Assembly: GCA_036852015.1 (NCBI GenBank)
Contig: JAANDG010000123.1
Location: 241,959 to 305,958, forward strand
Source of the DNA: Pelodera strongyloides
Lineage: Eukaryota > Nematoda > Chromadorea > Rhabditida > Rhabditidae
Reading direction: 5' to 3'
Length of the DNA stretch: 64,000 bases
Part shown: piece by piece, positions 1 through 12,238 of the stretch
How positions within the stretch are numbered: the first letter of the stretch is position 1
How the letters are laid out: the number at the start of each line of letters is the position of its first letter
Position numbers and translations under genes: made by a program
The notes under the pieces: generated by a model
The model's database searches: none
What the model was told of the DNA's origin: nothing
Seen by the model: only the letters and a program-made list of their open reading frames with translations

Positions 1-8
1 GGATATGC

Positions 9-134
9 TTTAAAGCAGTATTGTACATCTGTGGGAAATTTGCATATGATACGCATCTCCTATGCATCCTATGCAAATTTTTGGTGCCCGTCCGAAGCTT
101 CCGGCACCCCAAACTAGGTACAATTCGGCTTTAA
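9..134. repeat. TTAA-bounded palindromic short element (family C-like)
   Basis: Begins and ends with TTAA and has inverted ends, TTAAAGC on the left and GGCTTTAA on the right. The inside carries ATTTGCATATGATA, as in the family C copies at 34463 and 47873. It lies just beyond the 3' end of the minus-strand transporter gene. Likely a degenerate non-autonomous DNA element. Confidence 0.5.
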
Positions 135-448
135 AAAAGTGAATTGTTATATAAATTGAAAACATTGAATGTAACATGCATTTGACATTTGTAAATTTTA
201 AGACTATGGAAGAAAATTATTATGACTTTATTTTGTCTAATAAATAAGCTGGAATGCATGTGAAAAAGATTAAGATGTAAAAGTACCCGTATGGTTCCGT
301 TTAATTGCTTAGTGAATTAAAGTTTTTGAGTATAGTTTTAGTATAGTGTAATATGCATAATCGGGCGGAACCGAAATAACTGTAAAAGCATATCAAAGAT
401 TCAGAATTAAAAAAAACTAGTTAGAGGTTAAAATTTTTTAAGAAATTA

Positions 449-510
449 CGCCTTGAACATCTGTGTATTTCTCTTGGATGGATTTTTGAATGAAGCTGTT
501 CGTCGGGGTT
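449..510 (-). repeat. Partial duplicate of the transporter's last coding segment
   Basis: This stretch closely matches the 3' end of the transporter's final exon at 567-632, including the stop codon and the segment encoding the last residues. It lies about 118 bp beyond the real stop, in the 3' flank. Several substitutions separate the copies. It reads as a local tandem duplication, and I see no acceptor that would make it an alternative last exon. Confidence 0.6.
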
Positions 511-566
511 CTATGATATACTATACTTACTCCAAAAGGCATTTGTAACGTAAACTCCTACTGAAG

Positions 567-3500
567 TTACGCCTTGAACATGGGCGTATTTCTCTTGGAC
601 GGATTTTGGATGGAGCTGTTTGTCCATGGGGCTGGCTTTGCCGTGGCCAGGAGGCAGAAAGCAAGGTTGCAGACGAGGAGCACGCACGCGTGGAGAATGT
701 AGACGAGACGCCACTCGGCTAGAGAACCGGTGCGGAGGATTTGGTTGACCTGAAATGGGGAGAGGTTAGAGAGGGAGGGGAGGAGAGAAAGAGAGCGAGA
801 GAGATATAGAGGGAAACAATGTACGGTATCTGGATACGATACTTCGGCACTAGGCCAGGGGACGTTTTTCCGCCTCGACTTTACCATACTCATAGTTTTT
901 CTATGGATTTCTACCTACATTGCCTCATAACAAAGCTAAAGGAGAACCTGTTGATCATATTAGTTTATAGAATAAGAATAAGACTCACCAAAATCGGACA
1001 TATCAACATTGATAGACAAATGATGAACTGTATATTGGACATCACGAAGTAGCTGTACTGACGTGAGACCAGGGTGGCACACTGGAAATGGGAAATTAGT
1101 TAATTATCGTTTTTCCATAGTTGGTCGTATTCATCAATATTGAATAATTGTCTTTATACCGACACGCATGTTGGCTGCCGTCAGGCAGATCTACAATTCA
1201 AAGTGTTTTGGTCCGTCGATGCACGGTGAGATCGCCGCGCACATAGATGCTAACTTTTTGGCAGATTTCTGCTGGTGGTACCGTACCTTGTTGAAACCTC
1301 CGCCATTGAATCCGAACATCGCAGTTGTCAACGTGATGAGAACCACGCCGAGTATATGGTGACCTAAAGTATTTCTTTTAATTTGGCCACAATCAGTTGG
1401 CACTCTCATATTCATATGTGCCATTCACTGATGAAACTTCGCGGTTGCGCTGCACACTTTAGGCGGAACACGCACGAGAGCATTGTCAGTCGCCACATGT
1501 GAGCGACAGGTGTGCGTGTGCGCCATAAGTATGCCAGAAGCCGGACGCACACTTTCGGTGCGCAAACTGTTTCGAATAATTATATATATAATTCAATAAT
1601 TCTAACCTTTTGGTAAAAAGGCGAGTGCAAGCATGAATAGAGCACTGGCTCCTAGTGCAACTGAATTGTACAGCCGGAGTTTAGTGGTTTCCGACACGCC
1701 GCTGATGTTGTCACTGCTATGGCCAGCGAACACCTGAAATATGTAAGTTCAATGATAAAGCGAGCATGAGATTAATAATGTGTTGTTACTTATTACTATT
1801 TGTTGTTGTTGATATATCGTTATTTTTATCAGTTTGTGTTCCACCTCTCATTACTATTTGCAGTTTATTGGCACTTCTATTGATTTCCACCCATATATGT
1901 AGGTAGGTATGTGCTTATGTTAATAAATGTTTAATGTTTAATGTGCCTCAATGCCAATACATTTCTGGTGCATTTTAAAACTGATCGAACGGTTAGTTGT
2001 TTTTAGTCTAATTCTCTTAATTTTCATGCAACATATGATAATGCACTAAACCAACATTGTTTCAACAACCGGCAATTACATCACTTTAAAAGTTGTGTAC
2101 CTTGACAAAGAACTGGAAAAGTACAGGTAGAGCAGCTGTCCATCCAGTCCTCTGGACAGAGTAGTCGAGCACCTCACGGATGTAGAGAGGAGAGAAGGTG
2201 TGCACGAGCTGGAATAAGTGCTTGGATAATTAGGGTTTCCTTATAATTAGCTTGATAATTAGCCTTCCCTTGCTTTTCCCTTTACTTGCTATGGGAGAAG
2301 GTTTGCACGGGTTTGAATACTTATAAATAATTCGCGCAAGTGGGTTCGCGCTAATGGGTTCAAGACCTTGTTGTGTAAAATTAGCAGTACTTCTAAGAAC
2401 AGGACGTGAATCTACCCAGAGTACGTACCTATTCATTATAATTATATGAAAATAATAACGTCTATGGTATATTAATACAGCTGTAAACTACCGTAGACTA
2501 CTTGGAGCTTAGCATAAACTTCACCGGACGCGAATACATGCAGATAATCGCAAAACAGTTGTAAAAATAGTTTAACTTTTTTTTTTTTAGTTAAATACAC
2601 CTAGATTAGTATATGGATTAGATACACGATTTACTTTACTTTATTAAATAACACCGATGTAATAGGTTAAATACAAGTATATAGATTAGCAGTGAAGTTA
2701 CCGTACCTGAACCGCTACCAGATCTCCGAAAGCTCCAATCCAGACTCCCCATACCGAAGGAGTGGTAAGTATCTGGAGGTACGGAACGGTAGGAGCCTCA
2801 GCAGCCTTCAGAAGATCCGCCGATGACTTTCCTCTGTTGATCTCACCCATTTCTCGTGTTGATACCATCGTGTGCTCGTCTGAATTAGTAATCGATAACA
2901 TCAGGGCCCAGGGGTAAAGCTGGCTGGTAGCAGTAGTTTTCCATCATTCACCCGGTATGAAAACATTTTTTTTTGGATTACGATAGTTTATTTCATGGAA
3001 ATACTCACACATATGAATATAAAATATTTGTTTATTTTTGGCGTTATTGTTTTTGTCGGTTGCGATCTTTATACAGTGATAAACACACACAATATACATG
3101 TTACAGTGGTAAACTCTACGGCTCTACTCTTGAAGCGAAATACCTGCCTAACAACGCATCGTGGAGAACTGAATTCTTGCCGCATAAGAGTGCTTTAATA
3201 TTAATCAATATAAACTGATTTATACTTATTCCCCATAATATTTTCAAAGTCTCTCAGATCAGTGCCAAACGAAAAGATCAATCTAGCAATCATCTCCATT
3301 TCTATTAATCTGATCTGACATGTATGTCACTTCAACGCAAATCCCCTTAATTTGCGCTTAATTGTTGAGTTTCGATTTTCGCCGTGACCACTAAAAATCG
3401 GAGAGATTATTTTGTTTTCTGTGTCTGAGCTCATAAATCAAACTCCCGAAAATGGGGAAAAAGGGCGGAAAAGTTAGTGGAACGCGATTTTTAAAGGACA

Positions 3501-6500
3501 TTTGCACTGGTGTTGATGTGTCTAGTGCTTGGCGAAGGATAACCAGAAGTGATAAGTTATGACTTTTTAAAGTTACGCCTAGAGAGAGGGATGAGATATT
3601 AGTAATAACATTACATAAATTATCACTGAGGAAGGCTATGTGAAGTTTTAGAAGTGAAGGCTAGGTGTATTTTTTGTAAATAAAGAAAAGTGTGCGGCAC
3701 ACAAATAGTTCAAAAATTCTCTCTGCGTGGCGCTTGCTTGGCACATTTTGTGAAATTTTATAGGAACTGAGAGATAAAGATGAACTGAGATTTTATAATA
3801 GGAACTGAAAGTTATATATACCTACAGTTTTTTACGTTTATATGGCTCACATATATTGTGAACCATATAAACGCTGCTCGACAGTAACTTTCTCAAATCC
3901 ATAAGGACCATAACCGCTTGTGAGAAGCAAATCGCGTGAGAATAAGAATAATAAAAAATGAAATGAGTCGAATAAAGAAAATGCGGCAGAAAATGAAACA
4001 CATTTACCTGGGTGATCTCTGAACACGATATACCACACTGCGAATAAGAGTAGACTGATGCAGCCATGTAAATAGTACACTGAAGTCCATCCTAATGTGC
4101 TGCACAACTGAAAAAGTACGGACTTTGAGTTGGAATAAACGTGTGCTAAGCTTGGACTTGCCCGAAATTAGCCAAAGCTTGGCGAATTTCTCACCTCTCC
4201 GTAAAGAGGTGGGCGACAATCTGGCTAACGATTGGCGCATGATCGATTTTTAATTTGCTGGCAGTTACGGTATAAATGAGTGTATACTGTATAAATATAA
4301 ACGTTTCGTCAGCGTCGACTTGCAGACCACATGAACCACAGCTAACATTAAGGCATACATATTTAATGTATTGTTTATAATGAATTTATAAAAAAAATCC
4401 TACCTGTCCAGCTAACGGCATACTGAAGACGCTGCTCAATTGTCCAAAGGCCGTTAGTAAGGACATAAATAGGCCGTGTTGGACCAAAGATGCCCAATTA
4501 GAAGTAATTGAACCAACGGTGGGCATGCACGCTGAGAAGGAGGCACCCTGGAAATTTTTTTAAAGGGCTAGTCCCACAAAGCTTTCCTTATTTTTCTTAT
4601 GCCAAAGATCCCGAATTGCAGAAAACTTTGGGTAAAATCCGCATTCCTAACACTAAAAATGTGTAGAGCTGTTCCCCGCCAAACTGTTCTACCAGCTACC
4701 GTCGTAAGGCTAAGGCTCATTGAAAATCAGAGCCCCAAAGGTAATTTAGAAAACCTGTTAATATCCTTTCAGTTAAATACACCTTTACCATTAGAGATTC
4801 ACAATTCCTACTCAAATAATTCATACTCAAAAGTCATTTTTCTTTTATTTCTTAATTTTTTATATATGACTCACTTGAAAGAAGCGAACCGCAACAAATA
4901 GCATGAGATGTGTGCGAGCTGCGAGCGGCACAAAAAGGGTGCAGATGGCGGAGAGCAGGCCCGCGCTGAAGAACACCTGAAAGTAGTGAAAATTTAAACA
5001 CCGCTCCCCGATTTCAATTTTGCTATCTTCATTGTATTTGATATGTGAATAATAATTTTTTTTATGCGCATATTTTTGATGTAATACATTTTTATTATTA
5101 TAAACATAAACACAGAAATACCACACAATATGATGAAAGTCCGATGCTTAATTTATTACAGTACACTATTGGCAATAGCGTAATACAAAGAAGGGGCTAA
5201 AGTAGTCCGCCGAAGCAACTTCATAGAGTAAGGTACTTCAGTACCTAAACAACTAGGAGGAGAATACAGTAATACACTGGTGGTAAACAGTAATTAAATG
5301 ATGATAAGGCAATTACAGAATTATCACACATGTAATACCTTTCTCGTGCCCAGGATATGTGTGGCCGACGAAATTGGCACCACGGACACCAAGGCACCCA
5401 CGGCTACTGAAGAGAACAACATTGTGCGGTCGTCCTTCGAGTAGCCCTTGTAGGTCTGAAGACACTTTTGGATACTATTAAATGGTACAATGGTAAGTCG
5501 CCCTGACACTAGCAACACTACCAGGGTTCGACTCCACTAGTATATAAGCAAGTGTGAAACCAAGACTTTCTGACACTACTACCCAGAATGCTAATCAATA
5601 ATAGAAATAATAATAAGGATACCTGTCCCAATCTTTCTTTTGACAACTCACATGATTTGCGTTGAAGGGCTCATTGGTTGATGGCATGCATAGTACGGTA
5701 AAATTAAAGCAGATGATGTTAGACATCATAGAGGAGAGGCAGAGCACAGAGAGTAGTAGAATGATGTACCGCATATTCGGGCCATTAGCCTAGAAGGAAA
5801 GTTTGGGTTCTCAGATTAAGGTTTAGGCAGACATTTATTTTGTACTCAGATGCCTAACAAGATAATCTTAAACTTGGGAAAGTTATAAAGTTCGCCTGTA
5901 CACGGCAAAACTGTCTTCATATTTCATCTGGTAGCGTGCATATAATGTACCAGTCGGCTTACGCCGCCTGAGGCGACTTACATGGAAATATGATTGGTTT
6001 AGCATGGGCATACTTATATACAAAGCTTCCAACGTATCATAAGAAATTCACATCATAGGAAACAATTGCATATGCATACTTCGATATTGAGCTGCGAAAC
6101 TCTTTTTATATACCCGAACACGAAATTTGCATTTCCGTAACGCACATCGGTATGCAAATTAGGCTACAGTTACTCTTTTATACATAAGATAGAATGTTTT
6201 TCTTTCAAATTCCAAACCCGTAAGGTGAATATGTAAAAGTCGAAAACTAACCTGCGGCTCTTCCTGTCCCTTTCCTGGTAAATCGTTGCGTATTACCCAT
6301 GCTAGGAGTTTTCCTAAAATGAATTATGGTACAGTTTATCACTCTTTATTCCATAAATTGCCTTAATGCGTGGAATAAGACCTCCCGCCGACTACCTACT
6401 ATATGCCGTAAGGAGATTTAGATCAATTATGTTAGCACAATCTATGTTCTTCATTTGCAGTTTAGCGGAAATAATAATCCCCGTTTAATCCCAAACAAGC

Positions 6501-7456
6501 GGGAAACGCGGGATTCTGTCCTTATTATGGGGGTTTGCAAGTATGCCAAAAACCGCGAGTTTTCCTTGCAAGTATCAATTCGCAAAATCGTGTGCTTTTT
6601 ACACACATTTACCGTAATTTTGTGTAATTTTGACACATCCGCACTATAGAAAATCCGCCATCAAAGCTATTTTTAGTTGAACAATTGGTCCCGTGGCGAT
6701 CGGTCGTAAAAACTGCCTGTAGGTATTCTCGTGTAGTGCCAAGATACTAGATACGGTAAACTTTTCGATACTTGCAAGGAAAATCGGGCATACTTGCAAA
6801 CCCCATTACGAGCGCTAATCAGGGGCCTTGCCGCTAGCACAAGGCCTTGCCTAATGTTTAATTGTGGGACATGATTGGCTAATCTGTCAGGAACCATGCG
6901 ACTTTTCTTATTGCGCGGGATTGGGTCCTAGCCTGCCAGGAAACGCGGGATTTATTTTTGTTTCGCGGGAAACGTGCAGTAGAAGAACAGAGATGTTAGC
7001 TACAGGGGAAAATGAAAAGAACATAAGAAATTTTAGAGGCGACGTAGTCACGTAGTCCTATCCTACTATAATTTAGGGAAGCTGTTTTTTTTCACGCCAG
7101 TGTACGGCGCGGTAAAACTGGGAAAAACAGTAAAAAAAGAGTTCAGAATTTTAACCGATACCTGTATTCTCTCTAGCCGTTCTCCACGCTTCACCGGCTC
7201 GTTTCTTCCGGATTTCCAGTGGTTTTTTCGTGTTTTGTGCGTTTTGGATAGTCTTTTCAACCGGATATATCACAGCTGAGCCCTTGATAGGCTCCTTGTG
7301 CAGAACTTCCTCCTTCTCCAGGACCACGTCTTTCAGGGTGTCCGGGTGACTGTCGATCGGAATCGATGTCGTCTCTATCGGAGCTTCGACGTCGTCCGTC
7401 TTCTTGTTCTTGTTCTCCAAGACGTCGACAACCGCCTGACCATCTTTAGGTTCCAT
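567..7456 (-). CDS. SLC17-family (MFS) organic-anion transporter, 13 exons
   Basis: Minus-strand exons: 7456-7162, 6313-6252, 5789-5652, 5455-5339, 4976-4875, 4547-4404, 4107-4008, 2879-2707, 2208-2101, 1733-1607, 1363-1287, 1081-989, 749-567. All have AG/GT borders and compatible phases and sum to 573 codons. The 572-aa protein has a charged cytoplasmic N-terminus of about 120 residues, then hydrophobic segments consistent with 12 MFS helices. SLC17 hallmarks include NIICFNFTVLCMP in helix 1, VAVRFFQGASF with the family Arg, LGWTSVYYLHG, PSVWGVWIGAFGDL, GWTAALP and FNGGGFNKCATLVSRQYS. The family moves organic anions such as glutamate, sialate, urate, phosphate or nucleotides using proton, sodium or membrane potential; the substrate cannot be read here. 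The start is chosen because a TTTCAG acceptor lies 7 nt upstream, typical of trans-splicing. The family is certain and exon edges are strong. Confidence 0.93.
5465..5545 (+). repeat. tRNA-like fragment (SINE or tRNA pseudogene) in a transporter intron
   Basis: Has an A-box-like TGGTACAATGGTAAG and, about 35 bp on, a near-perfect B box GGGTTCGACTCC. The acceptor stem does not pair convincingly, so it is not called as a functional tRNA. It sits in the intron between exons 5455-5339 and 5789-5652. Confidence 0.4.
5930..6200 (+). repeat. Dispersed repeat family X, copy 1
   Basis: Starts ACCAGTCGGCTTACGCCGCC and ends CTACAGTTACTCTTTTATA. A copy on the opposite strand lies near 32095-32330 and a third near 38340-38570; all share TTCCGTAACG and GCTACAGTTACTC. 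It is intronic here. The mechanism is unknown. Confidence 0.5.
6500..6960. repeat. Inverted-repeat element in the first transporter intron
   Basis: The arms GGGGTTTGCAAGTATGCC (near 6532) and its complement (near 6790) enclose about 200 bp. GCGGGAAACGCGGGATT recurs near both ends (6500 and 6940). It lies in the 848-bp intron between coding exons 1 and 2. Likely a non-autonomous DNA element. Confidence 0.5.
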
Positions 7457-7475
7457 ATCACCCCTGAAACTGACG
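7457..7475 (-). promoter_or_regulatory. Probable spliced-leader trans-splice acceptor of the transporter gene
   Basis: On the minus strand GTTTCAG ends at 7464 and is followed by seven bases and the ATG at 7456. No upstream coding exon is visible. A lone acceptor this near a start codon is the usual sign of nematode spliced-leader addition. Confidence 0.6.
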
Positions 7476-8257
7476 TAAATTAAAGAATTAAAGATTTAAA
7501 TAAATAAGAATAATAGAAAAATAAAGAAGAATTCAAGTACTCAGGGAAAGTATATACGATGGTGCATGGATTTAGGATTTCACTTTTTTAAAATAAGAAA
7601 TTTAGGAACGGACATAGCACACGAAACCATTGCAAGAAGAAATTGAGAGTAAACTATTTGAGAGAATTTTATTGGCCAAAACACTAGCAATTAAAAAATG
7701 TAAACATATTCCACGAATGTTTCCTGACAATGAGTACAAAAAAAACTGTAAAAACCAGCCTAATTGTAAAGGAGAATAAGTTTTAAAATGGTTTTTATGC
7801 AGGGAAAGGTATTAAACAAACATCAGATCAAAGGTAGACAATAGACAGAGAACGGGAACAATATTCCTATGGAAATCTCATAATAGGCCGATGCTACCAC
7901 CAGATAAAGGCTATTATTATGCCGGCATGACTGGGTGCGAAAGGGTACATACGGGTACTTGGCGTATCTATGTTATGTCGGCGTTTCATAACGTCATTGA
8001 AATGGCATACACTTTCTACATTTATGGGACTGCGAAAACGACATCATATGGCACACAATATGGGATCTGTAAAATAAGGTTCACATAACGGTACTGTAGG
8101 CTCACACACAACCCTACAAAGCACTCTAAGTAAGCGGGGAAAATACCAAACCCATTCCGAGACCATTCCGAGACGGTTTCCGACATGGAATTCCGAACCG
8201 GGTAGAGCAGTAAAAACACCGATCGGATTTCGAAACGGTTCGAGATGCAAAATTCCG
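7470..8257. other. Gene-free stretch upstream of the transporter
   Basis: AT-rich non-coding DNA with no splice-bounded coding segment on either strand. Promoter elements for the transporter probably lie here, but no specific motif can be defended. Confidence 0.4.
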
Positions 8258-8716
8258 TTAAAGGGAGAGGCCCACGAGAAAAAAGTTTTACTCATTTTAT
8301 TTGTACAGAATGTCCGGAATTTCTGAAATATTACTGTGAAAGCCGCAATGCTTGAAGCCTAGAACTCACTGAGTTATTCTCCGGCAAACAGTTCGGCCAG
8401 GTACCGTGGCCAGAAACAATTTTTGCGCTTTTAGGGCATTTCTGTATTGGAAACGCCTCTTTATAAACGTAGGAATGATCTTTATTCGTTTGGCCATTAC
8501 TATATAGAGAAAGAAAGCAAATGAACGGAAATCAACCGTAAAAACGGATTTTTATGTTGCTGACTACGGTACCTGGTCGAACTGTTTGACGTTGAATAAC
8601 TCTGTGAGTTCTAGGCTTCAAGCAATGAGGCTTTCACGGTAATATTTCTGAAGTACCGGACATTATATACAAGTAAATTGAGGACAACTTTCTTCTCGTG
8701 GGCCTCTCCAATTTAA
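8258..8716. mobile_element. Large inverted-repeat element (about 140-bp arms)
   Basis: TTAA at both ends. GGAGAGGCCCACGAGAA on the left is mirrored by TTCTCGTGGGCCTCTCC on the right, and similarity continues inward to the ACGGTACC / GGTACCGT blocks near 8570 and 8401. The arms flank about 150 bp, and the RNA could fold into a long hairpin. No transposase is encoded. Non-autonomous DNA transposon. Confidence 0.7.
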
Positions 8717-10262
8717 AATACGGCATGAGAGTGAAGTAAAGACAATAAACACTCGCAAGATCAAACTATCAACCTACTAACATATAAACAAACTAGATTA
8801 CCTCATTAACTATGTGAATAAACAAAAGCACTAAAAACAAGTTTGTGCTTCCATATCGCTTGCTTTCCTTGTTTGACAACAAAGAAAAATTTAACGATTT
8901 ACAAATACTCAAAATTTCAAAGCGTGAAAACAATAGCGCAGCGAACAACATACATTATTACACATTAACAAAGAACGTAAAAATGTGATAGAAAACAAAA
9001 CAATGCAAGTTAACTAATTGTAAGGAGTGTGTGATGAAAAGATAGACATAAAACAAATTACATTTTAATAAATAATATTTTTTAATATTTAATACGAAAT
9101 ATTTAATAATTAATAAAGTATTTAATAAAGTTTAATAATAATTTAATATCTAATAAAGTATTTAATTAATAAATAAAAATTAAATAAACAAATAATTATT
9201 ATGCCTAAGTAAAATGTTCAGCCGTGAAACATGCGCATATGGAATGAGAAGGGGGCTAAAAGACAATAAACTCTCAAAAAAATTTCCGCCAGGTAATAAA
9301 AAGTGCAAGAAACACAATGATATGGATATGCATATCTATAGCTGGGTAGGGTCCACGACTACTTAGCTTGTGTTTAAATTAAAGCTAATACTACCAATAT
9401 GTTTGATGAAAGAGCGTATGGTATAACTAACTGATGTTGATTTTATATGTAACATAGTACAGTACTATATATAGGACACACTACAGTATTATATTTCTCT
9501 ACTATAGTACACGGGGCGTAACTAACACAGTGCTGACATACATACATACTCCCGTAGTCTACGTACGTAAGATACCAATCACACGGTATACATTTCAGTT
9601 TTTGACTCTTTCTCGCACGTCTTATATGATGTAATAGAGTGTTTACAATTGATAAATGATATAAGTGATACATCTTCGCTCAAGACTAGTTCTAGCGCTA
9701 AATGGAACATAGTACAAAACCGTGTTTACAGATATACCGAGGCAAACTAATAATTTGCAAATACAATATTAATATTAATTAACCGGTTGAATTGACGAAA
9801 TGATAGTGAATAAACTACAGTATGAATTAGCGAATGAATTAGCGAAAAAAATCATGCATTTAAAATTACCCACGCACGAAATTTCCGTAGATGACTGCTT
9901 CCGTAGATTACATACTGATGTTTTACATTTTTTGGCATATAACAACTAGAAGTGAAACGTAGGCCCACGTAACTTATACATATATACACCACCGTTAGAT
10001 GCACGTAGGCCGGTTTAGAAGTGCAAGTTTACTCGGAACAAAAACATTTCAATCTATTTTTTAAATCCTGATAATTGCCGAAATACCGTAATGCACATTC
10101 ACCCAAACATCTCATTATTTCAAAATTGCAACCGGTTTCGAGTAATTTCCACGAAATAACAAACAATTGGGTTGTTGGATATAATCATTTCAAATACCCA
10201 TGGTATATAAATCGTTTGGAGGATTGTTTTTCATCATCGGAGCTTCAGGAATTCCACAAATG
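8717..10262. other. AT-rich gene-free stretch
   Basis: Very AT-rich, with short TTTAATA/TAATAAAG repeats around 9060-9180. I see no coding exon, RNA gene or clear mobile element. Confidence 0.4.
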
Positions 10263-10441
10263 TTAAAGCGGAATAGCGACCGGTTGTTGAAACGCATCGT
10301 GGACAACTGCATTCTTGTGTATTTATGCTAACAATAAGTGGGGTCGAATTGGTCGATTTTTTATTCTACTTATTTGCATATGATGCAAATAACGCAGTTG
10401 TACTCGATGCGTTTCACAAACCAGCCGCTGTTTCGCTTTAA
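10263..10441. mobile_element. MITE family A, copy 1
   Basis: TTAA at both ends with inverted ends close to the family type TTAAAGCGAAATACCGGCCG, followed by a TGAAACGCATCG block. About 180 bp, containing ATGCAAAT. No coding capacity. The TTAA boundary suggests mobilisation by a piggyBac-like transposase, but TTAA might instead belong to the inverted repeat. Confidence 0.75.
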
Positions 10442-10549
10442 CTAGAGACGTATAATTGATAGACAGTAATTGATAGACAGTTACAAATGTACTGGTAGTA
10501 AACGTGTAATGGTACAGTTTGAAAAAATTGAACAAAAAAAACTTGGTGA

Positions 10550-10637
10550 CCACGTGGTAATAACAACCATGCGATGACCAGCTGACGACGGTTTTCGAAA
10601 AGGCTTGGTCACGACAAGGTCGCCAAGTGGTCACCAC
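10550..10637. repeat. Short inverted repeat with GGTGACCAC ends
   Basis: TTGGTGACCACGTGG on the left is mirrored by CCAAGTGGTCACCACA on the right, with ACGACGGTTTTCGAAAA inside. Related stretches occur near 23165, 36040 and 48226. Probably a small DNA-element family. Confidence 0.5.
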
Positions 10638-10778
10638 ACATAGAAAAAATAATAATGAAAGTATTGTTTGATAGGAAGACTATCACAAACACAAAACACA
10701 ATGAAGGAGAAAGTGAAGAAATGCAGTTGATGTACAGTACAATAGTAGAACAGCGGATTCATAGTGTAATAGGACAGG

Positions 10779-10780
<2 letters not shown>

Positions 10781-10837
<57 letters not shown>

Positions 10838-11275
10838 CCCCATTCTCTCTCTCACTCTTGCTCTTCCGTTTCTCTCTCCCACTTTTGCAAGACCTAGCGA
10901 AGGGCTATACATAGAGACTAGCCCGCCAGGTGATGTCATAGTGTCAGAGTCAGATTCGCTGTATGAGATATACTAGATGCGAGATGGGACTTATGAGGTT
11001 TATCTTTGGATTTCCATTCCGGTGCTAGAAATGTCCTCTCTCTGTGACTCCCTTCTCTCTCTCGCTCTGCCCTCTCCCTCTCCTTTTGCCTTTTTTATTT
11101 CTTCAAGACTCTTTTTGCAGGACTGAAAGAGAGAGAAAAAGAGAGAGAGAGAGAAAGCGAGAGAGAGAGGAGAGCGAGACGTATTAGATTATCTTTGATA
11201 ACTATATCATAGAGAGAGAGACGAGTAGAAGAGGATCTCATATGAGAGAGAGAGAGAAAGAGAGAGAGAGAGGAA
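10781..11275. repeat. CT/GA microsatellite cluster
   Basis: A near-pure CT tract (10781-10832) is followed by mixed CT and then several GA tracts to 11275. Poly-Ser/Leu and Arg/Glu reading frames here are repeat artefacts. Confidence 0.9.
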
Positions 11276-11945
11276 CGAATTATTATCCGGAGTTCAACTT
11301 ACGGCTAGTGATTAATACAAAGATCGCCTCTTGCGGAGCTGACTAAACCAAAACGTAATTTAACTTTCGGCGCCGTACTGCTACTGCTTCAATCTTTATG
11401 TCAGTGCTACTAAATATTTGAAAGAAAAACGAACGTCATCTGAAAATCTGAAACACTTGCTGGCATGATAGACATCCACAAAAGCACGTTCTTTTCATAT
11501 GGTAGCCATGTGTGGCTTGCCACCGGAAGCTAGCATTCATATCACAGACAGAACGATACCGTAGTTTGATTGATTTTCAAATTCGCGGTCAAATCGGCGT
11601 CATCTTTGGTATCACGATTGTTGATATCGGAGACAGGGGTGGTATGATAATGATAGCGATGTTGACGGTATTTTTTGATCTGATTGAGCCAGACCAAGAT
11701 AGATCGAAATATTTACAGAGAAATTCTTTCACAATTAGAGTCCAAAATTTGTGGGTAATGTATTACTGGATTAGTACATTTAAATTAAAAGGCTTTTGTA
11801 CATACTTTATCTATTACAGTCGAGCCCCTATGCATATGGAATATGGAGGGAAAACCCCTTATGGAAATATTCGCTGGCACTAAATGGTATATTGATTCAT
11901 TTATTAATTGATTAATTGATAGCAGAATGAAAAGCAATCGCGAAC
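11276..11945. other. Gene-free stretch with one unsupported open frame
   Basis: A 123-codon open frame at 11512-11883 lacks recognisable domains, splice context or codon character and is treated as chance. Nothing else is seen. Confidence 0.4.
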
Positions 11946-12114
11946 TTAAAGCGAAATACCGACCCGTTTTTGAAACACATGATGGTACACCAGCATTCTT
12001 ATGCAGCTTATGCAAATGAACATGCATTAGAGTAAAGAATCGAGCTAAATTCGAGTAACGTAAGAATTCAGCTGTCCACGATGCGTTACAAGACCGGCCG
12101 GTGTTTCGCTTTAA
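11946..12114. mobile_element. MITE family A, copy 2
   Basis: TTAA-bounded element with ends TTAAAGCGAAATACCG and CGGTGTTTCGCTTTAA. It contains TTATGCAAATGAACAT and the family core AGCTAAATTCGAG. Confidence 0.8.
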
Positions 12115-12238
12115 AACACTTGGGAGGCAATTGTTTTCCGAGCTTTTTTTTTTACAAAGTGATAATAGCACATTTGAGAAAAACAGCGCAAGCAAAACAA
12201 AAGGTGAATACTCTGCTAGAAACAATAGTTAAGAGTGT

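Noticed and set aside
11512..11883. 123-codon open frame
   Set aside because: No recognisable domain, no flanking exons, unremarkable codon pattern.
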